Assembly: GCF_048548695.1 (NCBI RefSeq)
Contig: NZ_JBLYIF010000016.1
From: Neptuniibacter sp048548695
Lineage (GTDB): Bacteria > Pseudomonadota > Gammaproteobacteria > Pseudomonadales > Balneatricaceae
DNA: 52,267 nt
Direction: 5' to 3' (one strand)
Within the stretch, counting starts at the first letter, position 1; the number at the start of each line of letters is the position of its first letter. Of this stretch, positions 9,130 through 16,663 are shown piece after piece. Below the pieces are notes generated by a model. The model saw nothing but the letters and a program-made list of their open reading frames with translations. It was not told the DNA's origin and made no database searches. A program made the translations under genes and the position numbers.

Positions 9130-9189
9130 GGTATCTAAAAACATGCCGCCGGCGATTCATGCCTGCCATACAGTATGCTTTTGGATACC
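9130..9189 (-). other. Potential structured 5' leader of ndk
   Basis: The arms 9130-9142 and 9177-9189 are nearly perfect inverted repeats: in the minus-strand RNA 12 of 13 positions can pair, with one C-A mismatch and one G-U. Inside lie a short CATACAGTATG palindrome (9167-9177, sharing one base with an arm) and a GC-rich segment around CCGCCGGCG. The element begins about 11 bases after the expected transcription start. Its function is unknown; no named riboswitch was recognised. Confidence 0.4.
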
Positions 9190-9206
9190 ACCTTAATGCG
9201 GGGCGG

Positions 9207-9212
9207 ATTATA
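9207..9212 (-). promoter_or_regulatory. Probable ndk promoter -10 box
   Basis: The minus strand reads TATAAT in the gap between iscX and ndk, followed by a GC-rich CCGCCCCG. No good -35 box is visible at 16-18 bp spacing, so the promoter may need an activator or be weak. It would give ndk a transcript independent of the isc operon. Confidence 0.5.
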
Positions 9213-9274
9213 CGCCAGAGCGGTGTCAGAAAACAGTAGCCCGCAATTGCATGTCGTATTGCCACCAAGCTGGC

Positions 9275-9475
9275 TTATTCAAGCTCCTCAAGCCAGGCCA
9301 TCTGAATGCCTTCAAGAATCTTTTCACCACAGCGCTGCGGATCATCATCAAACGCTTCCAGTGCCATCACCATCTCATACAGTTCAGGAAAACTGACCTT
9401 CATCGGGTCTTGCTCTGGAAACTGATCACACAGCTCAATAGCAATATCGTAAACATCAACCCACTTCAGAGACAT
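9275..9475 (-). CDS. iscX: Fe-S assembly protein IscX
   Basis: A small acidic protein (66 residues) of the IscX/YfhJ family, an iron-binding modulator that contacts IscS. The sequence runs MSLKWVDVYDIAIELCDQF and ends MAWLEELE, with acidic residues throughout, matching the family in length and composition. It is the last gene of the isc operon, 10 bp after fdx, the conserved position. Confidence 0.95.
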   Translation of the reverse strand: MSLKWVDVYDIAIELCDQFPEQDPMKVSFPELYEMVMALEAFDDDPQRCGEKILEGIQMAWLEELE

Positions 9476-9485
9476 AATTTAACCC

Positions 9486-9824
9486 TCAGTGACGTTCAGA
9501 AACCTGATTGATCGTATACTTAGGCACTTCCACCACCAGATCAGTATCACCAACCACGGCCTGACAACTTAAACGCGATTCCGGCTCAAGGCCCCAAGCC
9601 TTATCCAGCATATCATCTTCTAACTCGTCAGAAGGCTCCATGGAATCAAAGCCTTCACGCACAACCACATGACAGGTGGTACACGCACAGGACTTTTCAC
9701 AAGCGTGCTCAATTTCGATACCGTGTTCCAGCGCTGCATCACAGATAGTGACGCCCGGATCTACTTCAATCACCTTCCCTTCCGGGCACAACTCATCATT
9801 TGGTAAAAAGATAATCTGTGGCAC
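9486..9824 (-). CDS. fdx: ISC-type [2Fe-2S] ferredoxin
   Basis: An adrenodoxin-like ferredoxin that supplies electrons for Fe-S cluster assembly. The cluster ligands are visible as C-x5-C-x2-C in CEKSCACTTC, with the fourth cysteine in RLSCQAV. Length is 112 residues. The start is GTG overlapping the hscA stop by one base (TAGTG), with GGGG about eight bases upstream, so it is translationally coupled to hscA. The -REGFDS- and DDMLDKAWGLEPES segments closely resemble the E. coli protein. Confidence 0.96.
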   Translation of the reverse strand: MPQIIFLPNDELCPEGKVIEVDPGVTICDAALEHGIEIEHACEKSCACTTCHVVVREGFDSMEPSDELEDDMLDKAWGLEPESRLSCQAVVGDTDLVVEVPKYTINQVSERH

Positions 9825-11698
9825 TACTGATTCCCCTCAATTTCATCCACGGTATGCCCGCGCAATGCCTTCTGTATACTTTGATCCATACGGCGGCCTG
9901 CAAATTCATCCGATGCCCGCGCCAATGCCTGAATACCACTTTCAATCGCCTGACTATCTGCCTGCTGCTTCAGGATGTCTAGCTTGTCCATTTCAGCCTG
10001 CAACTGCTGCCGCTCTTCGTCAGTTAACAAGTCACCATCCACCTGCAAGGCGTCCCGTAAGGAGACCAATAAGCGATCTGCCTCAACCTGTTGTTCACGC
10101 AGTGCTCGCGCCTCTTTATCCGAATTCGCATTAAGGTAAGACTGCTGCAGCATATCGGCAATTTCTGCATCACCAAGCCCATATGAAGGCTTGATCTGCA
10201 CCGAGCTTTCAACACCCGACACCAATTCTTTAGCAGCAACCCCCAGCAGACCATCCGCATCAACCTGAAAGGTCACACGAATTTTGGCTGCACCCGCATT
10301 CATCGGCGGGATACCACGCAACACGAAGCGCGCCAGCGAGCGACAATCATCTACCAGCTCTCGCTCACCCTGCAATACATGAATCATCATTGCAGTCTGA
10401 CCATCTTGATAGGTGGTAAATTCTTGCGCTTTAGCCACCGGGATAGGGGTATTACGGTGAATTACTTTCTCTACCAGACCTCCCATGGTTTCAAGCCCTA
10501 AAGAGAGCGGAATCACGTCCAGCAACAACATATCGCTCTCAGGCTTATTACCCGCCAATACGTCAGCCTGCAATGCAGCACCAATAGCCACGACTTTATC
10601 AGGATCGATATCCACATGCGGTAGACGATCGAATAACTGCTCCACCTGCGAACGCACTAACGGCACACGAGTTGACCCGCCCACCATCACCACTTCACCA
10701 ACTTCAGCAGCAGATACACCCGCATCTTTTAGCGCCCGTTTACAGGCACGCAGTGTGCGCTTTACCAGCGGCGCGATCAACTCATCAAACTGGACACGAC
10801 TAATGGTCAGTGCATGCTTAACACCTGCCAAATTCAGAGCAATTGTCGCTTCTGACTGGGTGCTTAACTGCTCTTTGACACCTTTAGCTTGTTCGGTAAG
10901 CTGCCGCGCCTCAGAGGCGTTCAAAGCCCCAAGGTTCAGTTCTTCAGCCACCCATTGCGCCAGCGCATAATCCAGGTCATCACCACCCAGGGCACTATCG
11001 CCCCCGGTCGCCAATACTTCAAAGACCCCTTTATTCAGGCGCAGGATAGAGATGTCGAAGGTTCCACCACCCAGGTCATACACAGCGATGACACCTTCGC
11101 CACCCTGATCTAAACCATACGCCACTGCAGCCGCTGTAGGCTCATTCAACAAGCGCAATACTTTCAAACCGGCTAGCCGGGCAGCGTCTTTGGTGGCCTG
11201 GCGCTGAGCATCATCAAAATAGGCCGGCACTGTAATCACGGCACCCGTCAGCTCACCACCCAGCGCGGCTTCAGCCCGCTCAGCCAGCGTACTGAGAATA
11301 TCCGCCGACACCTGTACCGGGCTTTTTTTACCCGCCGCTGTTTCGATATACGGCATCCCCTCCGGCTCACCAGAAAAACGGTACGAGCCTTCAGTACTCA
11401 GCGACTTCAGGTCTGCAACACCACGCCCCATAAGGCGCTTGACGGAAATAATCGTATTGTACGGGTCATCAGAAGCATGACTGAGCGCCTCGTAACCAAC
11501 CTGATGCGAGCCACAGGGCATATAACGCACTACAGAGGGCAACAGGGAACGATCGTTCATATCCGGCAGAGTGACAGGCTCGCCGCTACGTACGGACGCC
11601 ACCAATGAATTAGTGGTACCCAGATCGATACCTACCGCCAATTTATGTTGATGCGGAGCAGCGCTCTGCCCCGGTTCAGCTATCTGTAACAACGCCAT
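9824..11698 (-). CDS. hscA: Fe-S cluster chaperone HscA (Hsp70 family)
   Basis: A specialised Hsp70 that, with HscB, drives release of clusters from IscU. The 624 residues comprise an N-terminal ATPase domain (VGIDLGTTNSLVA near 23-35, VYDLGGGTFDIS, VMVGGSTRVPLV) and a C-terminal substrate-binding domain and lid. Length fits HscA rather than the longer DnaK, and DnaK's disordered acidic tail is absent. It follows hscB by 8 bp and overlaps fdx by one base. Its expected target, the LPPVK motif, is present in IscU of this same operon. Confidence 0.97.
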   Translation of the reverse strand: MALLQIAEPGQSAAPHQHKLAVGIDLGTTNSLVASVRSGEPVTLPDMNDRSLLPSVVRYMPCGSHQVGYEALSHASDDPYNTIISVKRLMGRGVADLKSLSTEGSYRFSGEPEGMPYIETAAGKKSPVQVSADILSTLAERAEAALGGELTGAVITVPAYFDDAQRQATKDAARLAGLKVLRLLNEPTAAAVAYGLDQGGEGVIAVYDLGGGTFDISILRLNKGVFEVLATGGDSALGGDDLDYALAQWVAEELNLGALNASEARQLTEQAKGVKEQLSTQSEATIALNLAGVKHALTISRVQFDELIAPLVKRTLRACKRALKDAGVSAAEVGEVVMVGGSTRVPLVRSQVEQLFDRLPHVDIDPDKVVAIGAALQADVLAGNKPESDMLLLDVIPLSLGLETMGGLVEKVIHRNTPIPVAKAQEFTTYQDGQTAMMIHVLQGERELVDDCRSLARFVLRGIPPMNAGAAKIRVTFQVDADGLLGVAAKELVSGVESSVQIKPSYGLGDAEIADMLQQSYLNANSDKEARALREQQVEADRLLVSLRDALQVDGDLLTDEERQQLQAEMDKLDILKQQADSQAIESGIQALARASDEFAGRRMDQSIQKALRGHTVDEIEGNQ

Positions 11699-11706
11699 AG
11701 TTTTGA

Positions 11707-12234
11707 TTAGTCATCCAACTGATCTTCGAGACGCTCGATCTCTGTGGCCAGTTTTTCAATAAATTGCATTTTACGGACAGTTACCGTGGCCGTATCCAGA
11801 TCCGGTGCCTCGTACTGCTGAGCAAACGACTGACGCAGTAACTTCAACTGATCTTCAACTGCTTCAGATAGTGCTTCAAGCTCAGCCAACGGATCATTCG
11901 CATCCATCACTGACTCCAGTTGTTCTCGCAGCTCCATCTGTTGCATCAGAAACATGGGGTCAATCGGCGTTGACGACTCATTGTGAGTATCAATGTCAGC
12001 TAGAGACAACAAGTACTGGGCGCGCCGCAACGGAGATTTAAGGGTGGAAACACCCTCGTTCAGATAGGCCATATACTGCACAGCCCGACGCTGCTCCTGG
12101 TCTGAAAGGTGCGCAAAACGGTCAGGATGAAGTGTTTTTTGCAGTTCTCGAGCCTGATCCGACAAACGGATCAGGTCAAGTTGATAGGCAACCGGCAGGC
12201 CGATAAATTCGAAGTAATTTTTTCTGATATCCAT
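11707..12234 (-). CDS. hscB: Fe-S assembly co-chaperone HscB
   Basis: A J-domain protein that delivers IscU to HscA and stimulates its ATPase. The HPD signature is present (LHPDRFAHLS) in the N-terminal J domain, followed by a three-helix C-terminal domain ending in acidic residues (ERLEDQLDD). I use the ATG at 12232-12234; a TTG one codon earlier is also possible. It is 175 residues long, the usual size, and lies between iscA and hscA. Confidence 0.95.
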   Translation of the reverse strand: MDIRKNYFEFIGLPVAYQLDLIRLSDQARELQKTLHPDRFAHLSDQEQRRAVQYMAYLNEGVSTLKSPLRRAQYLLSLADIDTHNESSTPIDPMFLMQQMELREQLESVMDANDPLAELEALSEAVEDQLKLLRQSFAQQYEAPDLDTATVTVRKMQFIEKLATEIERLEDQLDD

Positions 12235-12252
12235 CAATCCTGCCCGGCTTAA

Positions 12253-12579
12253 TCAGACATTGAAGCTTTCGCCGCAACCACACTCGCTAGAGACATTGGG
12301 ATTGTTGAACTTAAAGCCTTCGTTCAGCCCTTCTTTGACGAAATCAAGCTCAGTGCCATCGAGGTACAGCAGACTCTTTGGATCAATAATAATCTTCAGG
12401 TTCTGCTGCACTTCAAACACCTCATCTTCGGATTGGACGTCATCGACAAATTCAAGCACATATGCCATGCCTGAACAGCCTGATGTACGGACACCCAAAC
12501 GAACACCTTCGCCATGACCACGTTTTTCAAGATAACGGGCAACGTGGTTCGCCGCGGCATCGGTCATGGAAATAGCCAT
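12253..12579 (-). CDS. iscA: A-type Fe-S carrier IscA
   Basis: Carries iron or clusters to target apoproteins. The three conserved cysteines are in TSGCSGMAY (C35) and ECGCGESF (C100 and C102). The 108-residue length matches IscA and it occupies the usual slot between iscU and hscB. No deviation from the family is seen. Confidence 0.96.
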   Translation of the reverse strand: MAISMTDAAANHVARYLEKRGHGEGVRLGVRTSGCSGMAYVLEFVDDVQSEDEVFEVQQNLKIIIDPKSLLYLDGTELDFVKEGLNEGFKFNNPNVSSECGCGESFNV

Positions 12580-12614
12580 AATTGCTCGAACTCCAAGTAA
12601 CAGGGGCCTAAAAT

Positions 12615-12998
12615 TTACTTATCTTGCTTCTGCTTGTAATCAGCAATAGCGGCTTTGATTGCATCTTCCGCCAATACTGAACAGTGAATTTTCACTGGTG
12701 GCAGAGCCAACTCTTCAGCAATTGTCGTGTTCTTCAATTCAGATGCTTCATCCAGCGACATACCTTTAACCCACTCAGTTATCAGTGAGCTGGACGCAAT
12801 AGCAGAACCACAGCCATAGGTTTTGAATTTAGCATCTTCGATAATGCCAGCATCACTCACCTTGATCTGCAAACGCATTACGTCACCACAGGCTGGCGCA
12901 CCCACCATGCCGGTGCCAACGGATCCATCTTTATCATCCATCTTGCCGACGTTGCGCGGGTTTTCGTAATGATCAATTACCTGTTCACTATAAGCCAT
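12615..12998 (-). CDS. iscU: Fe-S scaffold protein IscU
   Basis: The scaffold on which IscS-derived sulfur and iron form clusters. The ligands C37 (with D39), C63, H105 and C106 are present in APACGD, YGCGSA and IHCSVL, and the HscA recognition motif LPPVK spans about 99-103. I start at MAYSEQVIDHYENP (ATG at 12996-12998) because the upstream extension is not part of the family and a GGAG sequence lies before this ATG. Length is 127 residues. Confidence 0.97.
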   Translation of the reverse strand: MAYSEQVIDHYENPRNVGKMDDKDGSVGTGMVGAPACGDVMRLQIKVSDAGIIEDAKFKTYGCGSAIASSSLITEWVKGMSLDEASELKNTTIAEELALPPVKIHCSVLAEDAIKAAIADYKQKQDK

Positions 12999-13026
12999 GA
13001 TAATCTCCTCAAAATCTCTGTGATAA

Positions 13027-14241
13027 TCAGTGGTGAACCCACTCAACTTTGCTTAGGTCAACACCATCCTTGAACATATCCCACAGAGGCGATAGCTCAC
13101 GTAATTTCATAACTGCGTGGTGAATCTGCTTAACAGCGCAATCCACTTCTTCGTTAGTTGTGAAACGCCCGAACGAAAAACGAATGGAGCTGTGTGCCAA
13201 CTCATCGCTAAGTCCCAGCGCACGCAGAACATAAGACGGTTCCAAACTTGCCGATGTACAGGCTGAGCCAGAAGATACAGCCAGATCTTTCAGTGACATC
13301 AACAGTGATTCACCCTCAACGAAAGCAAAACTGACATTCAGATTGCCCGGCACTCGTTCAGTGGCAGAACCGTTCATATAAACTTCTTCAATATCATTCA
13401 GCCCGGACATCATGCGATCACGCAGAGCTGCCAGACGCTTGGCTTCGTCAGCCATTTCTTCTTTGGCAATTCGGCAGGCTTCACCCATACCTACAAGCTG
13501 ATGAGTTGGCAACGTACCGGAACGCATACCACGCTCATGCCCACCACCATGCATCTGCGCTTCCAGGCGGATACGTGGTTTACGACGAACATACAGGGCA
13601 CCAACACCCTTAGGACCATAAATTTTGTGTGCCGAGAAGGACATCAGATCAACTTTCATCGCGTCCATGTCAATCTCAATCTTACCCAGGCTTTGCGCGG
13701 CATCTACATGGAAGATAATGCCTTTCGAACGGGTCAATTCACCAATTGCAGCAATGTCCGTGATAGTGCCAATTTCGTTATTGACATGCATCAGCGACAC
13801 CAGAATCGTATCTTCCCGGATCGCTTCAGCCACCGCTTGCGGCTGAATAAGACCATCCTGACCCGGTGCCAGATAAGTCACTTCAAACCCTTCACGTTCA
13901 AGCTGACGGCAGGTATCCAAAACCGCCTTATGCTCAATTTTAGAGGTAATAATGTGCTTACCTTTGCGCTGATAGAAGTTCGCAGCACCTTTAATCGCGA
14001 GGTTATCAGATTCGGTTGCACCAGACGTCCACACAATTTCCCGTGGGTCAGCACTAATCAAATCCGCCACCTGGCGACGTGCAATCTCAACCGCTTCTTC
14101 CGCTTTCCAGCCGAACAAGTGGGAGCGGGACGCAGGATTACCAAAATTACCATCCTGAGTCAGGCAGGCCATCATTTTCTCAGCTACCCGCGGATCAACC
14201 GGGGTTGTTGCAGAGTAATCCAGATATATCGGTGTTTTCAT
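13027..14241 (-). CDS. iscS: Cysteine desulfurase IscS
   Basis: A PLP enzyme that turns cysteine into alanine and an enzyme persulfide, feeding IscU, tRNA thiolation and other pathways. The PLP lysine is K206 (SFSAHKIYGP), and the mobile-loop cysteine C328 lies in SSGSACTSASLEPS, matching E. coli numbering. The 404 residues end in VEWVHH, the tail that contacts IscU. It sits between iscR and iscU. Confidence 0.98.
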   Translation of the reverse strand: MKTPIYLDYSATTPVDPRVAEKMMACLTQDGNFGNPASRSHLFGWKAEEAVEIARRQVADLISADPREIVWTSGATESDNLAIKGAANFYQRKGKHIITSKIEHKAVLDTCRQLEREGFEVTYLAPGQDGLIQPQAVAEAIREDTILVSLMHVNNEIGTITDIAAIGELTRSKGIIFHVDAAQSLGKIEIDMDAMKVDLMSFSAHKIYGPKGVGALYVRRKPRIRLEAQMHGGGHERGMRSGTLPTHQLVGMGEACRIAKEEMADEAKRLAALRDRMMSGLNDIEEVYMNGSATERVPGNLNVSFAFVEGESLLMSLKDLAVSSGSACTSASLEPSYVLRALGLSDELAHSSIRFSFGRFTTNEEVDCAVKQIHHAVMKLRELSPLWDMFKDGVDLSKVEWVHH

Positions 14242-14260
14242 TCTCTTCTCCGAGCCTTGC

Positions 14261-14761
14261 TCACACTACTGCTTCTTCACGACCAACACGATCTTCTGTA
14301 GATGGAACCAAAATCTGCTCCATATGTATCCGATCCTGTCGGTTTGAAATCTCTTGTACGTCGCGTCTTGCGACCAGCTCCTGTAGGGAAATCCCACTGA
14401 GGAACCCATGAATTTGCTCACTCAGGTCACACCACAAATGATGCGTAAGACAGATTTCACCACCCTGACAATCAGCTTGATTGCGGCATCCAGTCGCATC
14501 CACGGATTCATTTACCGCGTCAATCACTTCAGCCACATTAATCGCCGAACGCTTCCGGTTTAGCTGATAACCACCACCTGGACCACGCACACTGCGCACC
14601 AGCTCATTGCGGCGCAGCTTCGCGAATAGTTGCTCCAGATATGACAGAGAAATCCCCTGACGTTCAGAAATATCAGCCAGGCTGATCGGCCCATTACCTT
14701 CATGCAGGGCCAGATCAAGCATCGCTGTTACAGCGTATCTTCCCTTGGTGGTTAATCGCAT
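14261..14761 (-). CDS. iscR: Fe-S cluster-sensing repressor IscR
   Basis: An Rrf2-family regulator that, when carrying a [2Fe-2S] cluster, represses the isc operon. An N-terminal winged helix (about 1-65) is followed by the cluster ligands C92, C98, C104 and H107 in the spacing C-x5-C-x5-C-x2-H. The 166 residues end in an acidic tail. It leads the operon, and tandem IscR-like sites overlap its promoter, which indicates autoregulation. Confidence 0.97.
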   Translation of the reverse strand: MRLTTKGRYAVTAMLDLALHEGNGPISLADISERQGISLSYLEQLFAKLRRNELVRSVRGPGGGYQLNRKRSAINVAEVIDAVNESVDATGCRNQADCQGGEICLTHHLWCDLSEQIHGFLSGISLQELVARRDVQEISNRQDRIHMEQILVPSTEDRVGREEAVV

Positions 14762-14799
14762 AATTTTTCACCCAAAATGCTTGTCTGCATGTTGCGGGT

Positions 14800-14828
14800 A
14801 TTATGCAATACCTGACAAAAAGAGTCAA
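14800..14828 (-). promoter_or_regulatory. isc operon promoter
   Basis: The minus strand has TTGACT (14823-14828), a 17-bp spacer and CATAAT (14800-14805), a good sigma-70 promoter about 40 bp upstream of the iscR start. The -35 box and spacer lie inside the IscR-like operator, as expected for repression by occlusion. Confidence 0.75.
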
Positions 14829-14832
14829 CTTT
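14808..14832 (-). promoter_or_regulatory. IscR type 1 operator overlapping the isc promoter
   Basis: Compared with the published type 1 consensus ATASYYGACTRWWWYAGTCRRSTAT, I count 22 of 25 matches on the minus strand. The GACT and GTC half-site cores are intact and the site covers the -35 box. A weaker copy (14833-14857) abuts it directly upstream. Confidence 0.7.
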
Positions 14833-14857
14833 ATAACCCAGTAAAAGTGTCGGAATT
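14833..14857 (-). promoter_or_regulatory. Weaker second IscR-like site
   Basis: This 25-bp segment lies immediately next to the strong operator and in the same register. It keeps CCGAC and the terminal TAT but deviates in both half-sites, so it may be a low-affinity site. E. coli also has two adjacent type 1 sites at its iscR promoter. Confidence 0.3.
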
Positions 14858-14921
14858 AACGCGCTCGCATAATTTTTTTGGGGCGGAATTTTACCATGAA
14901 AGATATCAAATCCCCATGCCA

Positions 14922-15662
14922 CTAACCGCTGATCCTTTTTTGTACGGCTTTTAAGATACCCCTCAGTACATTCACCTCTACTTTATCCGGCACCGCCCTG
15001 AGGAAAAGCCGACGCAATCGGGGCATCAACTGACGCGGGTTTTCCGGATCAAGAAACTCAATATCCACCAGAGTCTGCTCCAGATGCTCAAACATCCGCT
15101 CAAGCTCAGCATTTTCAGCGAGCTCGATATCCCAAGGCGTACCCCACTGAGGCTGATCTTCCCTAGCACCTGCCGCATAGAGCGAAGCCATTCGCAATTC
15201 ATAACTGATAACCTGAACGGCAGCGGCGACATTTAGCGAGCAGAAGTCAGGATTTGCCGGAATATGCACATGCTGATGGCACAATTGCAGCTCATCATTG
15301 GTCAAACCCCGATCTTCACGACCAAATACTATGGCTACCCGGGTATCCGCCGCCGCTGAGCTAACAATACCCGCCAGCTCCCGAGGATTAACCAACGGCC
15401 AGGGAATATGCCGACCCCGCGCACTGGTTCCCACCACCAGATGACAATCCGAGATCGCCTCGGACAAACTGGCGTGTACCACGGCATTATCCAGCAGGTC
15501 TGTAGCGCCAGACGAGCGCGTAATCGCCTCTTCATGAGGGAAAAATTTTGGCGCAACAAGATGCAACTCAGACAGGTTCATATTCTTCATTGCCCGGGCA
15601 ACAGCACCAATATTGCCGGGATGTGTGGTATTCACCAGTACGATACGGATATTCTGCGACAT
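14922..15662 (-). CDS. trmJ: tRNA (Cm32/Um32) 2'-O-methyltransferase TrmJ
   Basis: A SPOUT-fold methyltransferase that modifies the ribose at position 32 of certain tRNAs using SAM. The knot motifs are visible as VNTTHPGNIGAVARAMKN, VFGREDRGLTNDEL and SLNVAAAVQV, followed by a C-terminal helical extension, 246 residues in all. It lies upstream of the isc operon and diverges from suhB. In Pseudomonas a cysE gene lies between iscR and trmJ; none is here. Confidence 0.94.
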   Translation of the reverse strand: MSQNIRIVLVNTTHPGNIGAVARAMKNMNLSELHLVAPKFFPHEEAITRSSGATDLLDNAVVHASLSEAISDCHLVVGTSARGRHIPWPLVNPRELAGIVSSAAADTRVAIVFGREDRGLTNDELQLCHQHVHIPANPDFCSLNVAAAVQVISYELRMASLYAAGAREDQPQWGTPWDIELAENAELERMFEHLEQTLVDIEFLDPENPRQLMPRLRRLFLRAVPDKVEVNVLRGILKAVQKRISG

Positions 15663-15714
15663 AGCTCACCAGCCTATGAAAGGGGCAACATTCTAACAGA
15701 TCTGGATTCAGCAG

Positions 15715-15743
15715 TTCAGCCACCCCGATTCCTCGGGTATAAT
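15715..15743 (+). promoter_or_regulatory. Probable suhB promoter
   Basis: A perfect TATAAT (15738-15743) lies 38 bp upstream of the suhB start. The -35 position at 17-bp spacing reads TTCAGC, a poor match, so only the -10 is convincing. Confidence 0.45.
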
Positions 15744-15781
15744 GCGTTCATTAAATAGAACTGTCTGCAGGTTTCCTACTG

Positions 15782-16594
15782 ATGCAACCCATGGTGAATA
15801 TCGCTCTACGCGCCGCGCGCGTAGCAGGCGAACAGATTGTACGTGCCGTTGAACGGCTCGACCTTATTAAAACCGACCCCAGTGAAGTAAACAGCTTACT
15901 GAACGATACCTGCAAAAAAGCCGAACTGAGCATTGTTCACAGTATTCAAAAGGCTTACCCGCAGCATCGTGTGATTGGTGAATATACCGGCGAGCACGCC
16001 GCCCAGGGAGATATTACTGAATTCACCTGGTACATCAATCCAATCGACAGCATCTCCAATTTTTCCAATGGACTGCCGGTGTTTGCTATCAGCATGGCTG
16101 GCCAACATAAAAATCGAATCGAACATGCCCTCGTACTAAACCCGGTTACTGGGGAAGAGTTCACGACTAGCCGCGGCAAAGGCGCTCAGCTCAACGGCAA
16201 GCGGCTACGCGTCAGCAACCACAAAACAATTGATCAGTCACTGATTGGCACCGGCTTTTTCAACCGCAGTAGTGATAAGCCACACCTGGAAGCCTATCTG
16301 GATATTTTCCGCTCTATGACACTCGCCGGCGGAACCATTTACAACGGCGGCTCACCCGCACTGAATTTAGCCTATACCGCCGCCGGTCGAATCGACGGCT
16401 TCTATCAGATCGGTCTGAATCAGTGGGAAATGGAAGCCGGCATCTTGCTGGTACAAGAAGCTGGCGGACTGGTTGGCGACTTCAAAGGTGATAACCAGTT
16501 CCGCAATAACGGCCACCTGGTTGCAGCCAACCCGAAAATGTTTAAGTCATTGCTGCAGAGTCTGAAACCCTGCTTAACTGACAGCCTTAAATAA
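15782..16594 (+). CDS. suhB: SuhB homolog (inositol monophosphatase fold), probably catalytically impaired
   Basis: In E. coli, SuhB is both an inositol monophosphatase and an rRNA antitermination factor that joins the Nus complex. This 270-residue protein has the family N-terminus (MQPMVNIALRAARVAGEQI) and aligns throughout by eye, but several catalytic positions are changed. The metal-binding EE pair reads E67-Y68; the D-P-I-D-G-T-T motif reads N86-P-I-D89-S-I-S; the later W-D motif reads W215-E216; and the upstream T-x-x-D region ends in C44. Only D89 of the main metal aspartates is unchanged. The fold is probably intact and phosphatase activity doubtful. It diverges from trmJ, as in Pseudomonas. 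Confidence 0.9.
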   Translation: MQPMVNIALRAARVAGEQIVRAVERLDLIKTDPSEVNSLLNDTCKKAELSIVHSIQKAYPQHRVIGEYTGEHAAQGDITEFTWYINPIDSISNFSNGLPVFAISMAGQHKNRIEHALVLNPVTGEEFTTSRGKGAQLNGKRLRVSNHKTIDQSLIGTGFFNRSSDKPHLEAYLDIFRSMTLAGGTIYNGGSPALNLAYTAAGRIDGFYQIGLNQWEMEAGILLVQEAGGLVGDFKGDNQFRNNGHLVAANPKMFKSLLQSLKPCLTDSLK

Positions 16595-16615
16595 CATTCA
16601 GGCTTTATATTGACC

Positions 16616-16648
16616 AAAAAAAACCGCGATTATAATCGCGGTTTTTTT
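16616..16648. terminator. Bidirectional terminator between suhB and purA
   Basis: CCGCGATTA directly followed by its reverse complement TAATCGCGG (16624-16641) is flanked by eight A on the left and seven T on the right. Transcripts from either side therefore end in a strong stem plus U tract. It separates the convergent suhB and purA genes. Confidence 0.93.
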
Positions 16649-16663
16649 ATCTGCCGACGCTTG

